A stretch of 64,000 nucleotides of DNA from Bacteroidia bacterium (lineage in GTDB: Bacteria > Bacteroidota > Bacteroidia > J057), in contig JAWPMV010000001.1 of NCBI GenBank assembly GCA_033391075.1, forward strand, positions 3,286,001-3,350,000, written 5' to 3'. The notes beneath the pieces are model-generated. The model made no database searches. It was given only the letters and a program-made list of their open reading frames with translations, and was not told the origin of the DNA. Position numbers and translations under genes: made by a program. Positions 52,901 to 61,551 of this stretch are shown here, in pieces; the stretch's first letter is position 1; every line of letters starts with the position of its first letter.

Positions 52901-55900
52901 GTTCCTGCTGGGACCTATGTAGCAAGTGTAGAAGATATAAATGGATGTATATTCAATATTGGTGTTGGATTAAATGATCCCCTTCCAGTAAGTGCCCAGA
53001 TTCTTAGTCAAACAGATTCTGACTGTCTGACAAATACGGGTGCCTTCGCCGTTTCCGGTGAAGGAGGAACTTCTCCCTATGAATTCTCAATTGATGGCAC
53101 CAATTTCAATTTGACAGGCTCATTCACCAATCTGGGTCCTGGCTTATATACACTGACAATCCGGGATGTAAATGGATGTATCGGAACCCTTGACGTACCT
53201 ATCGGTGCAATTGGAGCTCCAACGGGAACACTCGCAACTCAAGTAGATGTAAGTTGCCCTGGGGGAAATGATGGTTCCTTCCTCGTAACGGGAGCGGGGG
53301 GTACTCCTCCTCTGCAGTTTTCCATTGATGGTACCAATTTCTTCCCAAGTGGAAGTTTTAATAACCTGACAGCCGGAACCTATAATGTAGAAGTTCGGGA
53401 TGCAAATGGATGTCCTTCCTTTGTGAATGTAGATCTATTGGAACCCGATCCTCTTCAATTGATACCTGTTCAGGTATTGGATGCTTCTTGTCCGGGATTG
53501 AATGATGCTTCTTTTATCGTAACAGGATTGGGAGGAACCCAGCCGTATGAATACTCCCTTAATGGACAGGCATTCTCAACCAATGGCAGCTTCAATAACC
53601 TGGCAGCTGGCACCTACACCGTATTGATTAGAGATATCAACCTTTGTGTTACTACTGATTCCGTAACCGTAGGAGAACCCCCTGCAATCGTTGGAACAGT
53701 AACCTCTTTGACCGATGTAGATTGTAATGGAACCAATACCGGTTCATTCAGCATAGTAGGTTCAGGTGGGGTAACGCCTTATGAATACTCTCTGGATGGA
53801 TTAAACTTCCAGAATACCGGAGACTTTCTCACCCTTTTTGCAGCGACCTATAATGTCTTTATAAGAGATGCAAATGGCTGTGTAAGCCAAACTCCGGTTA
53901 CCATAAATGAACCTCCGGCACTGACTGGAAATATTGTAAATCAGGTTGATGTAGATTGTGCGGGTAACACCAATGGTTCCATAAATATACAGGGACAGGG
54001 GGGCACGCCGGGTTATACCTATTCTATTGATGGAGTAAACTTTGGCACCAATGGCATATTCTCCAATCTCGCAGCGGGCCCCTATACAGTGACCGTAAGA
54101 GATATTATCGGATGTACCGTTGATGTTCAATTCGGCATAGCCGAACCAGCACCTCTGGTACTCAGCAGCTCTTCTCAAACTGACCTGGCTTGTAATGGAG
54201 ATAATAGCGGAGCTGTTGATTTGCAGCCAAATGGAGGAACCGCTCCTTATCAATATGCCCTAAATGCAGGCCCTTTGGGCAATAGTCCAAACTTTACAGG
54301 ATTGGCTGCAGGTAATTATGTAGCAACTGTTCAGGATGCGAATAACTGTACCGCCACTTTCAATTTCACCTTGACAGAGCCGGCACCTTTAGCCATCTCT
54401 ATCAATACCGTTACAGATGTACAATGTGCGGGTGGAGCCGATGGAAGTCTGGATATCAGTGCATCTGCCGGAACAGCTCCCTATGAGTATTCGATAGACG
54501 GCCTGAATTTCTTCAATTCAGGATCCTTTACAAATCTGGCAGCAAATACTTATACCATTACCGTTAGAGATGCTAATGGTTGTTCAAATACTGCTTCTGC
54601 TACCATCAATGAACCTACAGCTATCACAATTACTGCCAGTGTAACTGCAGATGTGAGTTGTAATGGCGGAAATGATGGTGCGTTAAACGCATTAGCAATT
54701 GGAGGAACAGGTGCATTGACGTATACCTGGAATCCAGGTGCTTCTGTAGGCGCAGCCTATACCAATCTAACCGCTGGACCTTATACGGTATCTGTTAGTG
54801 ATATTAATGGATGTACAGAGACAGCTACAGTAAACGTACAGGAACCTGCTCCCATTCAAAATACCATCACCATTACCCAGGGCATATCCTGCTTTGGACA
54901 GGCGGATGCAGCAGCAGATATTACTTCTACTGGCGGAAATGGAGGATTTACCTATACCTGGCAATCCGGAACGCAAGTCGGTTCTGCAGTTAGTGCTCTG
55001 CCTGCAGGGACTCATTTTGTAACAATCACAGATGCTTTAGGCTGTACCAGCCTGGATAGCGTTGAGATCATTCCTCCTTCTGAAATTGTAACCACAGTAG
55101 TTGGAACCGACATCAGTTGTTTCGGTTTGACAGATGGAGATGTTACAGCCTTCCCGGCAGGAGGTACAGGAACTTACACCTATGTTTGGAACAATACAGC
55201 TGCCTTAAATACGGCTATGCTAACCGGCCTTACAGCTGGTTTTTATGAAGTCATCGTTACAGATGGCAACAACTGTATGGATACGGCCAGCATCACGTTA
55301 ATTGAACCTGCTCAGATTGTCCTGACGGGTACAGGTCAGAATGAAACCTGTAGTGATGCCAATGGAGAGGTTTCAGTAACTGCAACAGGAGGAGCCGGAG
55401 GATATACGTATTTGTGGAATTCTACACCTCCACAAGCTTCAGCCACGGCCACAAATCTGCCGGCAGGAACCTATCGGGTTATAGTAAGCGATCAGAATGC
55501 ATGTCAGGATTCGACTGATGTAAGTATCATAGATGAAGCAGCCCCTACGATCAATATCCTTCAAAGTCAGGACATTTCCTGTAATGGCTTGACAGATGGT
55601 TCTATAGAAATCGAAGCGGTAGGCGGAACAGGCACTTATACCTATTCCTGGGCGCCGGGAGGACAAACTACTCCTCTGATCACTGGACTTTCAGCTGGAA
55701 CCTATACTGTAACTGTAGACGATGGTCAATGTACTACCACTGAGACCATCAGTTTGATAGAACCTGGCCCTATAAATGCCCAGATCAATAATGTTGTAAA
55801 TCCTGCCTGTTTCGGACAAGCGAATGGGACCGCAAATGTGGTCGTAAATGGAGGAACAGCACCTTATAGCTATCAATGGAATACAACGCCCATTCAGAAT

Positions 55901-57232
55901 AGCCCCATCGCTACTGGTCTGGCAGACGGAACGTATATCGTAACCGTAACAGATAACCGTGGTTGTACTGCCACAGATAATGTTAGCCTGGTAGAACCTG
56001 CTTTATTGGAGGTTGTGGTTACAGGGACCAATGTTCTTTGCTTTGGGGAAAATACAGGAGAGGCATTGGCAAGTGTTACGGGTGGTAATGTTCCTTATAC
56101 TTATACCTGGTCCAATGGAGTATCGGATTCTATAGCCTCTAATCTGCTAGCCGGGAACTATAATGTGAACATAGTGGATAGCAAAGGATGTACTACGGCT
56201 GGCGATATTGTAATTGCTGAACCTGCAGAATTTGTCTCGACAGTGGTTAGTACCGATGTTACCTGTTTCGGAGGCTCGGATGGAACGGCCGAAGTTCAGG
56301 CAACAGGCGGTACATTCCCCTATAGCTATCATTGGTCTACGGGAGATACAACTGCCCAAATCACCAACCTGGTCTCTGAGCGCTATACCGTTATTGTTAC
56401 AGATGGAAATGGATGTAGTGATAGCCACGAAGTATTTATCTTTCAGGGAGATCAGATTTCGATTGATAAAGTAAATGAGGTAGCTGCATTCTGTAATCTG
56501 GACAATGGTCAGGCTACCGTAGCAGCAACAGGAGGTGTGGGAGGATTTACCTATGTATGGAATACGAGTCCTGCACAAACGGGAGCTACAGTAACGGGAA
56601 TTTTCGGAGCGGGATTAGGAGGTCCTTATCAGGTGATCGCGATAGACGCAAACGGTTGTCAGGATTCGCTGGAAGTGAGTATTGATAATATTCCTCCTCC
56701 AACCGCAGCTTTCAATATTGGCAGAGATCCTGCTGATCCTATTTTACTCAGTCAGGCCAATCTCCAATTTATCAATGAGTCTCAGGGAGCGGTTTCCTAT
56801 CAATGGGATTTCGGTGTCCTGGGCGCCCTTTCCAATGAAGAAAACCCCCGCTATGAATATAATGAGGCAGGTATTTTCACCGTCATTCTCACTGCTTTTG
56901 ACCAAAACTTCAGCTGTCCGGATACTGCAAGTCTAACTTTCGAAATTGTGCCCGATGGAAAAGTCTGGACCCCTTCAGCTTTCTCTCCGAATAATGATGG
57001 GAAAAATGACATTTTTTATGTCGTTGGAGAAGGAATCGTGAATATCGAGGTGCTGATCTTTGACCGCTGGGGCCGATTGATCACCACCCTTAATAGCCTT
57101 GCCGATGGCTGGAATGGTTTTGATAATCAAGGAAATCGTGTGCAGGAAGGCGTTTATGTGTATGCCATTAAAGCCGAACTAAATACGGGCAAAAGATTTG
57201 AAAAAGGAGGAACGATCACGCTGGTTCGATGA
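49940..57232 (+). CDS. Giant SprB-repeat surface protein with T9SS type B (gliding motility-associated) C-terminus
   Basis: 2,430 residues. Signal peptide (ends ESKAS). Residues about 33-330 form the N-terminal domain seen in many Bacteroidetes adhesins (SHLMGADLTYTCLGG, LTIYRDCKG). Residues about 330-850 hold Ig-like segments and an extra beta-sandwich. From about 856 to 2250 there are about 18 SprB-like repeats of 75-80 residues (SCFGLTDGDVTAFPAGGTGT). A PKD domain follows (YQWDFGVLGALSNEENPRYE), then the type B CTD (WTPSAFSPNNDGKNDIFYV ... GTITLVR). It should be secreted by T9SS and anchored at the cell surface. Related to SprB-type gliding adhesins, but no adjacent spr/gld genes are present. 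Confidence 0.92.
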   Translation: MNAFLAACSRPSRLILLLIFALWSGMQESKASHLMGADLTYTCLGGNQYEINLTIYRDCKGIAQALPSYPIDISSASCGVNTSIIVTQVSQTDISPLCPLLSASGPCASANPAGSPFVGVEQYNYTATFVFPQNCSDWVLSWDECCRNGAITNSPIIPTAGGTETYIESTMDNLTVSCNSSPTFTNAPVPFICVGENFLYNNGALDPNGDSLVYELIDPLEIDLGTGNPVPVPYNAPFSATYPLTTAPANQFGFDPLTGQMDFTPNAAEQSIVAIRVNQYRNGRLIGSVMRDLQIVVLNACANNTPDIAPPINISGGTLTGNTFTVCAGNTLSFDIVSSDADVGNNLILSNNLLFSIPAASITNAGNNPTTSTFNWNTTVADVGIHSFTISVADDACPYNGRQTVGFEIFVQDQVSIVASQTAICPGPATAVQLNAVVPGSPGNGTYTWTPAANLSDPTIAAPVANLNTGATYTVNYAEGVCASSASVTIENYGDLVATPSDPVLCNGGNVQINTTFNFNIPPPPGACGPATNTCAGASATVQVGNGTSATGTTANGGGAGSPFQGNYQDGRTQVLYPAAELLAAGVSPGIITEISLDVSSKFSTQPYNAFNISMGCTGNDELSTFIGGLTQVFTGNVTTVAGANVFTLTTPYEWDGVSNLVFEFCFDNATASGFDHVNYTNTAYNSVIFGFDNGGTAGCNIATGFISTQRPNISIASCEIFVPINYVWTPGLGLNDASIPNPIASPTTSTQYIVSVNTPACNFMDTVNVTIDNAPTINPFVNLTVCAEDSVQITTSGTNLANATFTWTPAAGLSDPTAQNPVASPAGPTLYTLTAVNGCGSASETINITVNPKPALTLAPTNLLCNGDNSGSIAANVTGGTPTYTYTWNPAVGVGATVSNLAAGPYTLIVSDGNLCADTATTTLTEPAAVTLSLVGTTDPTCSGDSDGTVDVLAGGGTPGYTYTLSGTSTAGNPIAITQASPNFTGVPAGTYVASVEDINGCIFNIGVGLNDPLPVSAQILSQTDSDCLTNTGAFAVSGEGGTSPYEFSIDGTNFNLTGSFTNLGPGLYTLTIRDVNGCIGTLDVPIGAIGAPTGTLATQVDVSCPGGNDGSFLVTGAGGTPPLQFSIDGTNFFPSGSFNNLTAGTYNVEVRDANGCPSFVNVDLLEPDPLQLIPVQVLDASCPGLNDASFIVTGLGGTQPYEYSLNGQAFSTNGSFNNLAAGTYTVLIRDINLCVTTDSVTVGEPPAIVGTVTSLTDVDCNGTNTGSFSIVGSGGVTPYEYSLDGLNFQNTGDFLTLFAATYNVFIRDANGCVSQTPVTINEPPALTGNIVNQVDVDCAGNTNGSINIQGQGGTPGYTYSIDGVNFGTNGIFSNLAAGPYTVTVRDIIGCTVDVQFGIAEPAPLVLSSSSQTDLACNGDNSGAVDLQPNGGTAPYQYALNAGPLGNSPNFTGLAAGNYVATVQDANNCTATFNFTLTEPAPLAISINTVTDVQCAGGADGSLDISASAGTAPYEYSIDGLNFFNSGSFTNLAANTYTITVRDANGCSNTASATINEPTAITITASVTADVSCNGGNDGALNALAIGGTGALTYTWNPGASVGAAYTNLTAGPYTVSVSDINGCTETATVNVQEPAPIQNTITITQGISCFGQADAAADITSTGGNGGFTYTWQSGTQVGSAVSALPAGTHFVTITDALGCTSLDSVEIIPPSEIVTTVVGTDISCFGLTDGDVTAFPAGGTGTYTYVWNNTAALNTAMLTGLTAGFYEVIVTDGNNCMDTASITLIEPAQIVLTGTGQNETCSDANGEVSVTATGGAGGYTYLWNSTPPQASATATNLPAGTYRVIVSDQNACQDSTDVSIIDEAAPTINILQSQDISCNGLTDGSIEIEAVGGTGTYTYSWAPGGQTTPLITGLSAGTYTVTVDDGQCTTTETISLIEPGPINAQINNVVNPACFGQANGTANVVVNGGTAPYSYQWNTTPIQNSPIATGLADGTYIVTVTDNRGCTATDNVSLVEPALLEVVVTGTNVLCFGENTGEALASVTGGNVPYTYTWSNGVSDSIASNLLAGNYNVNIVDSKGCTTAGDIVIAEPAEFVSTVVSTDVTCFGGSDGTAEVQATGGTFPYSYHWSTGDTTAQITNLVSERYTVIVTDGNGCSDSHEVFIFQGDQISIDKVNEVAAFCNLDNGQATVAATGGVGGFTYVWNTSPAQTGATVTGIFGAGLGGPYQVIAIDANGCQDSLEVSIDNIPPPTAAFNIGRDPADPILLSQANLQFINESQGAVSYQWDFGVLGALSNEENPRYEYNEAGIFTVILTAFDQNFSCPDTASLTFEIVPDGKVWTPSAFSPNNDGKNDIFYVVGEGIVNIEVLIFDRWGRLITTLNSLADGWNGFDNQGNRVQEGVYVYAIKAELNTGKRFEKGGTITLVR

Positions 57233-57284
57233 TGGTTCTGAGATAATTTAAAGCTATAGCTCTCTTTGAGAGTGATAAAGTTTA

Positions 57285-57335
57285 AAGTGCAAATCAATAT
57301 TGAGCTTGAATTTGATATTTGCACTTGAATTTTTT
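57285..57335 (+). terminator. Terminator of the SprB-repeat gene
   Basis: AAGTGCAAAT (57285-57294) pairs with ATTTGCACTT (57317-57326); next bases CAA/TTG extend the stem after a bulge. It is followed by GAATTTTTT (57327-57335). Good intrinsic terminator for the plus strand. Confidence 0.75.
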
Positions 57336-57345
57336 GCTAAAACTT

Positions 57346-57379
57346 AAAAAGGGAAGTCTGATTGCTCAGGCTTCCCTTT
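57346..57379 (-). terminator. Terminator of the cupredoxin-like gene
   Basis: AAAGGGAAG (57348-57356) and CTTCCCTTT (57371-57379) with a second, inner stem CTGA/TCAG and loop TTGC. The minus strand has a run of T after the stem, so it ends the minus-strand unit. It is back-to-back with the plus-strand terminator at 57285-57335. Confidence 0.8.
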
Positions 57380-57402
57380 CACTTACACACACATGAACAT
57401 CA

Positions 57403-57771
57403 TTATTCTTCCTTCACGATCAGTTTGTACTGAGGAGTAGGGTTTAGAGGACAAAAATATACGTAGGTCCCGGGCGTAAGGGTAACGAGATTTGAAGTCG
57501 CAGAAGCACCTTTCTTCACGGTTTCCTTCAAATAGGCTTCTTTGATGTGGCCGGATTGATCGGTTTTGCCTTCAGGCGCAACAACCAAACCTACTTCATG
57601 ATCGACTCCATTGTTTGATACTTCAAACACATACTGTCCAGGGCTAACGGTCAATTCTTTTACCGTAAACTCTCCTTTGGTTTGCTCCAGGCTAATTACT
57701 TTAGAATCCTGTGCAAGACTCAAGCTGAAGGAGAATGCGACGACTATTAAGCTAACTACTAACTTTTTCAT
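57403..57771 (-). CDS. Cupredoxin-like exported protein
   Basis: 122 residues with a signal peptide (ends SFSLSLAQ). The mature part is a small plastocyanin-type beta sandwich (LTVSPGQYVFEVSNNGVDHEVG, quoted in part as SPGQYVFEVSN and GVDHEVG) ending YVYFCPLNPTPQYKLIV. His (DHEV) and Cys (YFC) of a type 1 copper site are at the right places. The second His and the Met expected after Cys are replaced by Asn/Thr/Gln, so copper binding may be lost or altered. It lies 33 bp after the CMD-family gene on the same strand. Confidence 0.8.
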   Translation of the reverse strand: MKKLVVSLIVVAFSFSLSLAQDSKVISLEQTKGEFTVKELTVSPGQYVFEVSNNGVDHEVGLVVAPEGKTDQSGHIKEAYLKETVKKGASATSNLVTLTPGTYVYFCPLNPTPQYKLIVKEE

Positions 57772-57804
57772 AATACTCTTTTTTGTTTTGTTGTTTTTAA
57801 GGGA

Positions 57805-58356
57805 TTAAAGTTCTTCTGCAAGTGGGAAATCAATTTCGAAACCTGCCAAATTGTGGATGTAATTGCTGATGATTTTATCGCCTACCAATACCACTACGTC
57901 TATGAGAGACTCTTCTGTGTAACCAGCTGCGAAGAAAGCATTTTTGTCAGCTTCTGAAGCTTTCCCTCTGTTTGTTACTACAGTAGCAGTAAATTTCACC
58001 AGGGCATCAAATTTTGCGTTGAAAGAAGCTGAACCTCCACGCAGTTCCAGAATCTGCTCATCTGTAAAGCCATTCATTTTACCGATAGCTGTATGTGCAG
58101 ACTGGCAATAACGACATCCATTGATTTGGCTAGTAACCAGGTTTACAATTTCTTTTTCCTTATTGGAGAGAGAAGTCTTACGATTTTGAAGAGCCAGATA
58201 ATCTCCGAGAGCACTAGGGCTTTTTGCATAGTATGCATAAAGATTGGGTACGAAACCGATGCCCTTATTGAGCTGGTCGAAGATTGCCTGATTTGCTTCT
58301 GAAACTTCCTCTCTCGAAGGAATACCGAAAATTGTTTTTGTTCCTAAATCTGCCAT
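57805..58356 (-). CDS. Carboxymuconolactone decarboxylase/AhpD-family peroxidase-related protein
   Basis: 183 residues, all helical. The AhpD-type active-site motif is C81-x2-C84-x3-H88 in NGCRYCQSAHTAI. The two cysteines and His suggest a thiol-peroxidase/disulfide reductase. No signal peptide. It probably forms an operon with the cupredoxin-like gene. Its role in oxidative stress is inferred from the family; it lies just downstream of an AraC regulator on the same strand. Confidence 0.87.
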   Translation of the reverse strand: MADLGTKTIFGIPSREEVSEANQAIFDQLNKGIGFVPNLYAYYAKSPSALGDYLALQNRKTSLSNKEKEIVNLVTSQINGCRYCQSAHTAIGKMNGFTDEQILELRGGSASFNAKFDALVKFTATVVTNRGKASEADKNAFFAAGYTEESLIDVVVLVGDKIISNYIHNLAGFEIDFPLAEEL

Positions 58357-58424
58357 TGTCTTGTTGTTGTTAAGTGATTAATTAAACGAACAATACAAAG
58401 ATGGCAGATGAAAGAGGCCTTGCG

Positions 58425-59288
58425 TTAGGCGATCCTTCCCAAAGAGTTATCAATTTTTCCCGAAAGCTGAAATTCCCGGTATTTTTTAGGAGAAGATTTG
58501 GTGCGGGCTTTGAAAAAACGGCTAAATGACTGCAAATCATCATAGCCCAGATCATAAGCAATTTCTTTTACCGGAGTATCCGTATAGCTCAGCATCCGTT
58601 TGGCTTCAAGCAAAATACGTTCATGGATAATCTGTAAAGGCGTTTTCTTATTATACTGGGCAAAAAGATTGGAAAGGGTTTTGGGAGATTTAAAAAGGAG
58701 ATCTGCATAATCCGCTACCGTATGGTATTCGCGGAAATGACTTTCAACTAAATAATTGAATTCTCTTACGATATCTACTTTAGTGGTCTCCATCGTATCC
58801 ACATCTTGTTGCTCTTTAAATAAACGGGTACAAAGGATAATCAATCTTTTGAGCAACATCTGGAGCATTTCATATTGAAGATGATCAACTGATTTCATTT
58901 CCATTTCGAATACTTCCCATAACAACTCAAATTGTTTCTTTCGCTCTCCATTCAATTTTACACGCGGTACCTGGGAGGCGCCAAAGAAAAGAATCCCTTT
59001 ACAGCTTACTTCTGAGTCATGGTCCTTGATGCAATAGAAAGGCCGATTGAAGCGGACGAGTTTGGCTTTCCCGATCTGGTCAACCTTTACATGATGAAAT
59101 TCTGTTAAGAAAATCATTTCGCCTGCCTCCATCGAGAATTCCTGCCCATCTATATTTAAGATAGATTTCCCTTCCAGGTTCCAAACGATGCTCAAGCCAT
59201 TTTCGATTCGTTCTTTCAGGATATAGCAATTCTCGGAGCTGATCTCCTCAATGATAAGATATTCCTGATTTCTACCCTTAAATTCCAT
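58425..59288 (-). CDS. AraC-family transcriptional regulator
   Basis: 287 residues. The N-terminal half (about 20-95) is a cupin-like sensing domain (MEAGEMIFLTEFHHVKVD). The C-terminal AraC HTH pair is at about 180-275 (ADLLFKSPKTLSNLFAQYNK; EIAYDLGYDDLQSFSRFFK, then KKYREFQ). It is encoded on the same strand just before the CMD-family gene (68 bp), so it is a plausible local activator of that gene and the cupredoxin. Effector unknown. Confidence 0.9.
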   Translation of the reverse strand: MEFKGRNQEYLIIEEISSENCYILKERIENGLSIVWNLEGKSILNIDGQEFSMEAGEMIFLTEFHHVKVDQIGKAKLVRFNRPFYCIKDHDSEVSCKGILFFGASQVPRVKLNGERKKQFELLWEVFEMEMKSVDHLQYEMLQMLLKRLIILCTRLFKEQQDVDTMETTKVDIVREFNYLVESHFREYHTVADYADLLFKSPKTLSNLFAQYNKKTPLQIIHERILLEAKRMLSYTDTPVKEIAYDLGYDDLQSFSRFFKARTKSSPKKYREFQLSGKIDNSLGRIA

Positions 59289-59450
59289 GTATGATAATCT
59301 AGCTGCAATATCACTGCATTTAGTTTTGCTATTTGTCTGGTAAGATGCAAAAAGCTAAGTATGCTTTATTTCCAATTCCATTGATTTATACAAAAAAATA
59401 TCTCAATAAAGGGATTCTAGTATCTTTCTTCTTTTTCTTTTTCTTTTTCC

Positions 59451-60244
59451 TTAGATGAACTGAGTCTCTTCTTCTTTTCCTTAGATGAAAAGAAGCAAAA
59501 ATCAAGCAGCTGCAAATCCAACGCGCTGTCCGACCCCCGCACCCGATGCAGCAGCAGGGCCCCGGCGCGCCTGGATGGTGGGCTGGGACAGGGGTAGGAT
59601 GGATTCCTAAAATAACTACCGCTAACACCCTAACACTTAAATACCCAAACACCTTTTCCCCAGTGCGGCTGGCTTTGGGCTCTGCGATTTTTGCCCCACT
59701 TTTTTCTTCTTCTTCTTTTCCTTAGATGAAAAAGAAACAAAAAATCAAGCTGCTGCAAACCAGCCGCACTGTCCGGCCCCCGCACCCGATGCAGCAGCCT
59801 GGCCCTGGCGCGCCTGGATGGTGGGCTGGGACAGGGGTAGGATGGATTCCTAAAATAACTACCGCTAACACCCTAACACTTAAATACCCAAACACCTTTT
59901 CCCCAGTACAGCTGGCTTTGGGCTCTGCGATTTTTGCCCCACTTTTTTCTTCTTTTTCTTTTTCCTTAGATGAAAAAGAAACAAAAAATCAAGCTGCTGC
60001 AAACCAGCCGCACAGTCCGGCCCCCGCACCCGATGCAGCAGCCTGGCCCCGGCGCATAAGGACGTGTTGGTGTATTTACGTCTTGGGATGTTGGTGTTGG
60101 CCTTGGTTCCTGACTTGAATTAATCCCCCTCATCCCTCCTACCCCAAGCGCGCTGGCCCTGCAGAGCCCATCGGGAGCCGGGGCGGCTAGTGCGGTTGGT
60201 TCTGGGCTCTGCGATTTTTGCCCCACTTTTTCTAAAAAAGTGGG
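59451..60244. repeat. Three tandem copies of a GC-rich hairpin element
   Basis: Units begin at TTAGATGAA: copy 1 at 59481, copy 2 at 59722, copy 3 at 59966 (periods 241 and 244), with an extra partial start at 59451. Copies 1 and 2 share a block that is identical over 101 bases (59564-59664 and 59807-59907). Copy 3 keeps the start and the end but has a different middle (about 60057-60182). Each unit opens with pyrimidine- and purine-rich arms around CTTAGAT (in copy 3: TTTCTTTTTC 59955-59964, GAAAAAGAAA 59972-59981). In copy 2 GCTGCTGCA (59749-59757) is matched by TGCAGCAGC (59790-59798). Confidence 0.85.
60222..60244. terminator. Hairpin closing the tandem element
   Basis: CCCACTTTTT (60222-60231) and AAAAAGTGGG (60235-60244), a 10-bp perfect stem with a 3-base loop. 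The same GCCCCACTTTTT end occurs at the end of copies 1 and 2 but without the second arm there. It may be a transcription stop or the true boundary of the element. Confidence 0.5.
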
Positions 60245-60422
60245 AAAGAAACCCTATTACTTTCTCTACCAATACGATAAACAAAAGCCGTATCGAACCT
60301 ACACTATTTGACATAGAATGATAAACTTGTGTTAGTAAAAAATAGCTCCTCCTGCTAATTTATTCTTGATTTTCCCATTCTAAAACGGGCTTTCAGCCTC
60401 TGGTGCATTAATATTTAAAGCT

Positions 60423-61514
60423 ATGCGTTCAATATTCCTTAGCGGGATAGTGATGCTTATGGGTATGTTCCAACCTATCCAGGCACAGTTCCCCGAAGCT
60501 ATACAGGTAGATGGCTGGATCATGCTTAAAGAAGGTGATTCGGAGAAAGGCCTGGCCGGAGTTGAGTTGTGGGTGCGCCATGAGAATGGAGCCCCAAGCA
60601 AAAAAGTTACAGATGCCAAAGGCTTCTTTAGCTTTAAAACCCCAAAGAATCAAAACAGCATTCGCATTGACATCCCCCCGGACGAATTTGCCTTTCTCGA
60701 TCCCCGAGACGGCCATGTCATTCTCAATCCCAATATTTCATTGGAAGTCAAGATTACCGTAGTCAGCAAGGAAAAGGACGAAAAGCTGTATCAGGAGATC
60801 AAAAGTCTCACTCAACAGATCAATGGCCTGCAAATGGATAAAAAGCGCTTAAATGCCATGTATGCGGCTTTGAGGGATTCCCTGATGGACATGAGGCAGG
60901 CCCGAACACAACTTCTTTCTCAGCTAGTAATGCTTGAGGAAAGCCTGGAGAGATCCAGAGAAAGAAATGAAAGCCAACAAAGAGATCTAGCTGCCTTGAA
61001 AAAGCAATTGGCAGAAAGGGAAAGAGAAAACAAAAGCCTCCAACAGGCACTTTTTGTAGCCCTGGAAGAAAAATACCTTCGCCAGCAAAACATCTACAAT
61101 CAAATCAGTAAAGACCTGCAGGAATACCTGATTCGCATCAAGGACATGCGAGATCAAAACAGATACCTGCAGGACTATTATAAATCCAACAATTTCAATC
61201 CTTACAAACGAGCTTCAAGTGCTTATAATAACAGTTTCGAACGCATTAAAAAGAATCACAAAAGTCTGTTGGAAGGAGTAAGCAGATATTGGGAAAATGC
61301 TGCTCTGCAGCAAAGAATAGCCCAGCTATACAACTTCCTGCTTATTGGCCTCCACGAAGAAAAAGTTGTGCCTTCTTTCAATGAACTAAACCGAGAAATA
61401 AGTCAGCGAAGGATAAAGAAAATCAAACAAATGGGACAAAGCATAGAAGCCAGCTTGAGTCCCGATATCGATGACCTTGAAAAAATGATTGCTCACATCC
61501 TGAATGCCTTATAG
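60423..61514 (+). CDS. Exported coiled-coil protein with carboxypeptidase-regulatory-like domain
   Basis: 363 residues. Signal peptide (ends MFQPIQAQ). A small beta domain at about 28-110 (VDGWIMLKEGDSEKGLAGVE, VTDAKGFFSFKTP) resembles the carboxypeptidase-regulatory fold. A coiled coil runs from about 118 to 215 (LTQQINGLQMDKKRLNAM). The rest is helical. No catalytic motif. It probably lies in the periplasm and binds partners through the coiled coil. It is followed at 38 bp by a lipoprotein gene on the same strand, with which it likely forms an operon. I do not recognise a defined family. Confidence 0.72.
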   Translation: MRSIFLSGIVMLMGMFQPIQAQFPEAIQVDGWIMLKEGDSEKGLAGVELWVRHENGAPSKKVTDAKGFFSFKTPKNQNSIRIDIPPDEFAFLDPRDGHVILNPNISLEVKITVVSKEKDEKLYQEIKSLTQQINGLQMDKKRLNAMYAALRDSLMDMRQARTQLLSQLVMLEESLERSRERNESQQRDLAALKKQLAERERENKSLQQALFVALEEKYLRQQNIYNQISKDLQEYLIRIKDMRDQNRYLQDYYKSNNFNPYKRASSAYNNSFERIKKNHKSLLEGVSRYWENAALQQRIAQLYNFLLIGLHEEKVVPSFNELNREISQRRIKKIKQMGQSIEASLSPDIDDLEKMIAHILNAL

Positions 61515-61551
61515 CATTTGGGTTTATTCTATACCATTAAACACCTATCCT

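Larger units (their letters stand above)
59289..60422. other. Long non-coding gap dominated by the GC-rich tandem element
   Basis: 1,134 bases with no convincing gene. 59289-59420 is ordinary AT-rich upstream region of the AraC gene. 59451-60244 is the tandem repeat. 60245-60422 is AT-rich and leads to the coiled-coil gene; no clear promoter was seen in it. Small open frames across the repeats are explained by its base composition. Confidence 0.7.

Noticed and set aside
50996-56578. Minus-strand open frames inside the SprB-repeat gene
   Set aside because: They recur at repeat periodicity and come from the repetitive codons of the plus-strand gene.
59451-60244. CRISPR array
   Set aside because: Repeat period is about 243 bases with long identical stretches; no short repeats with unique spacers and no cas genes.
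59386-60314. Several small open frames on both strands across the GC-rich repeats (59386-59652, 59726-60118, 59966-60226, 60120-60314)
   Set aside because: They follow the repeat units, have Lys/Pro/Gly-biased composition from simple sequence, no start context and no family signature.
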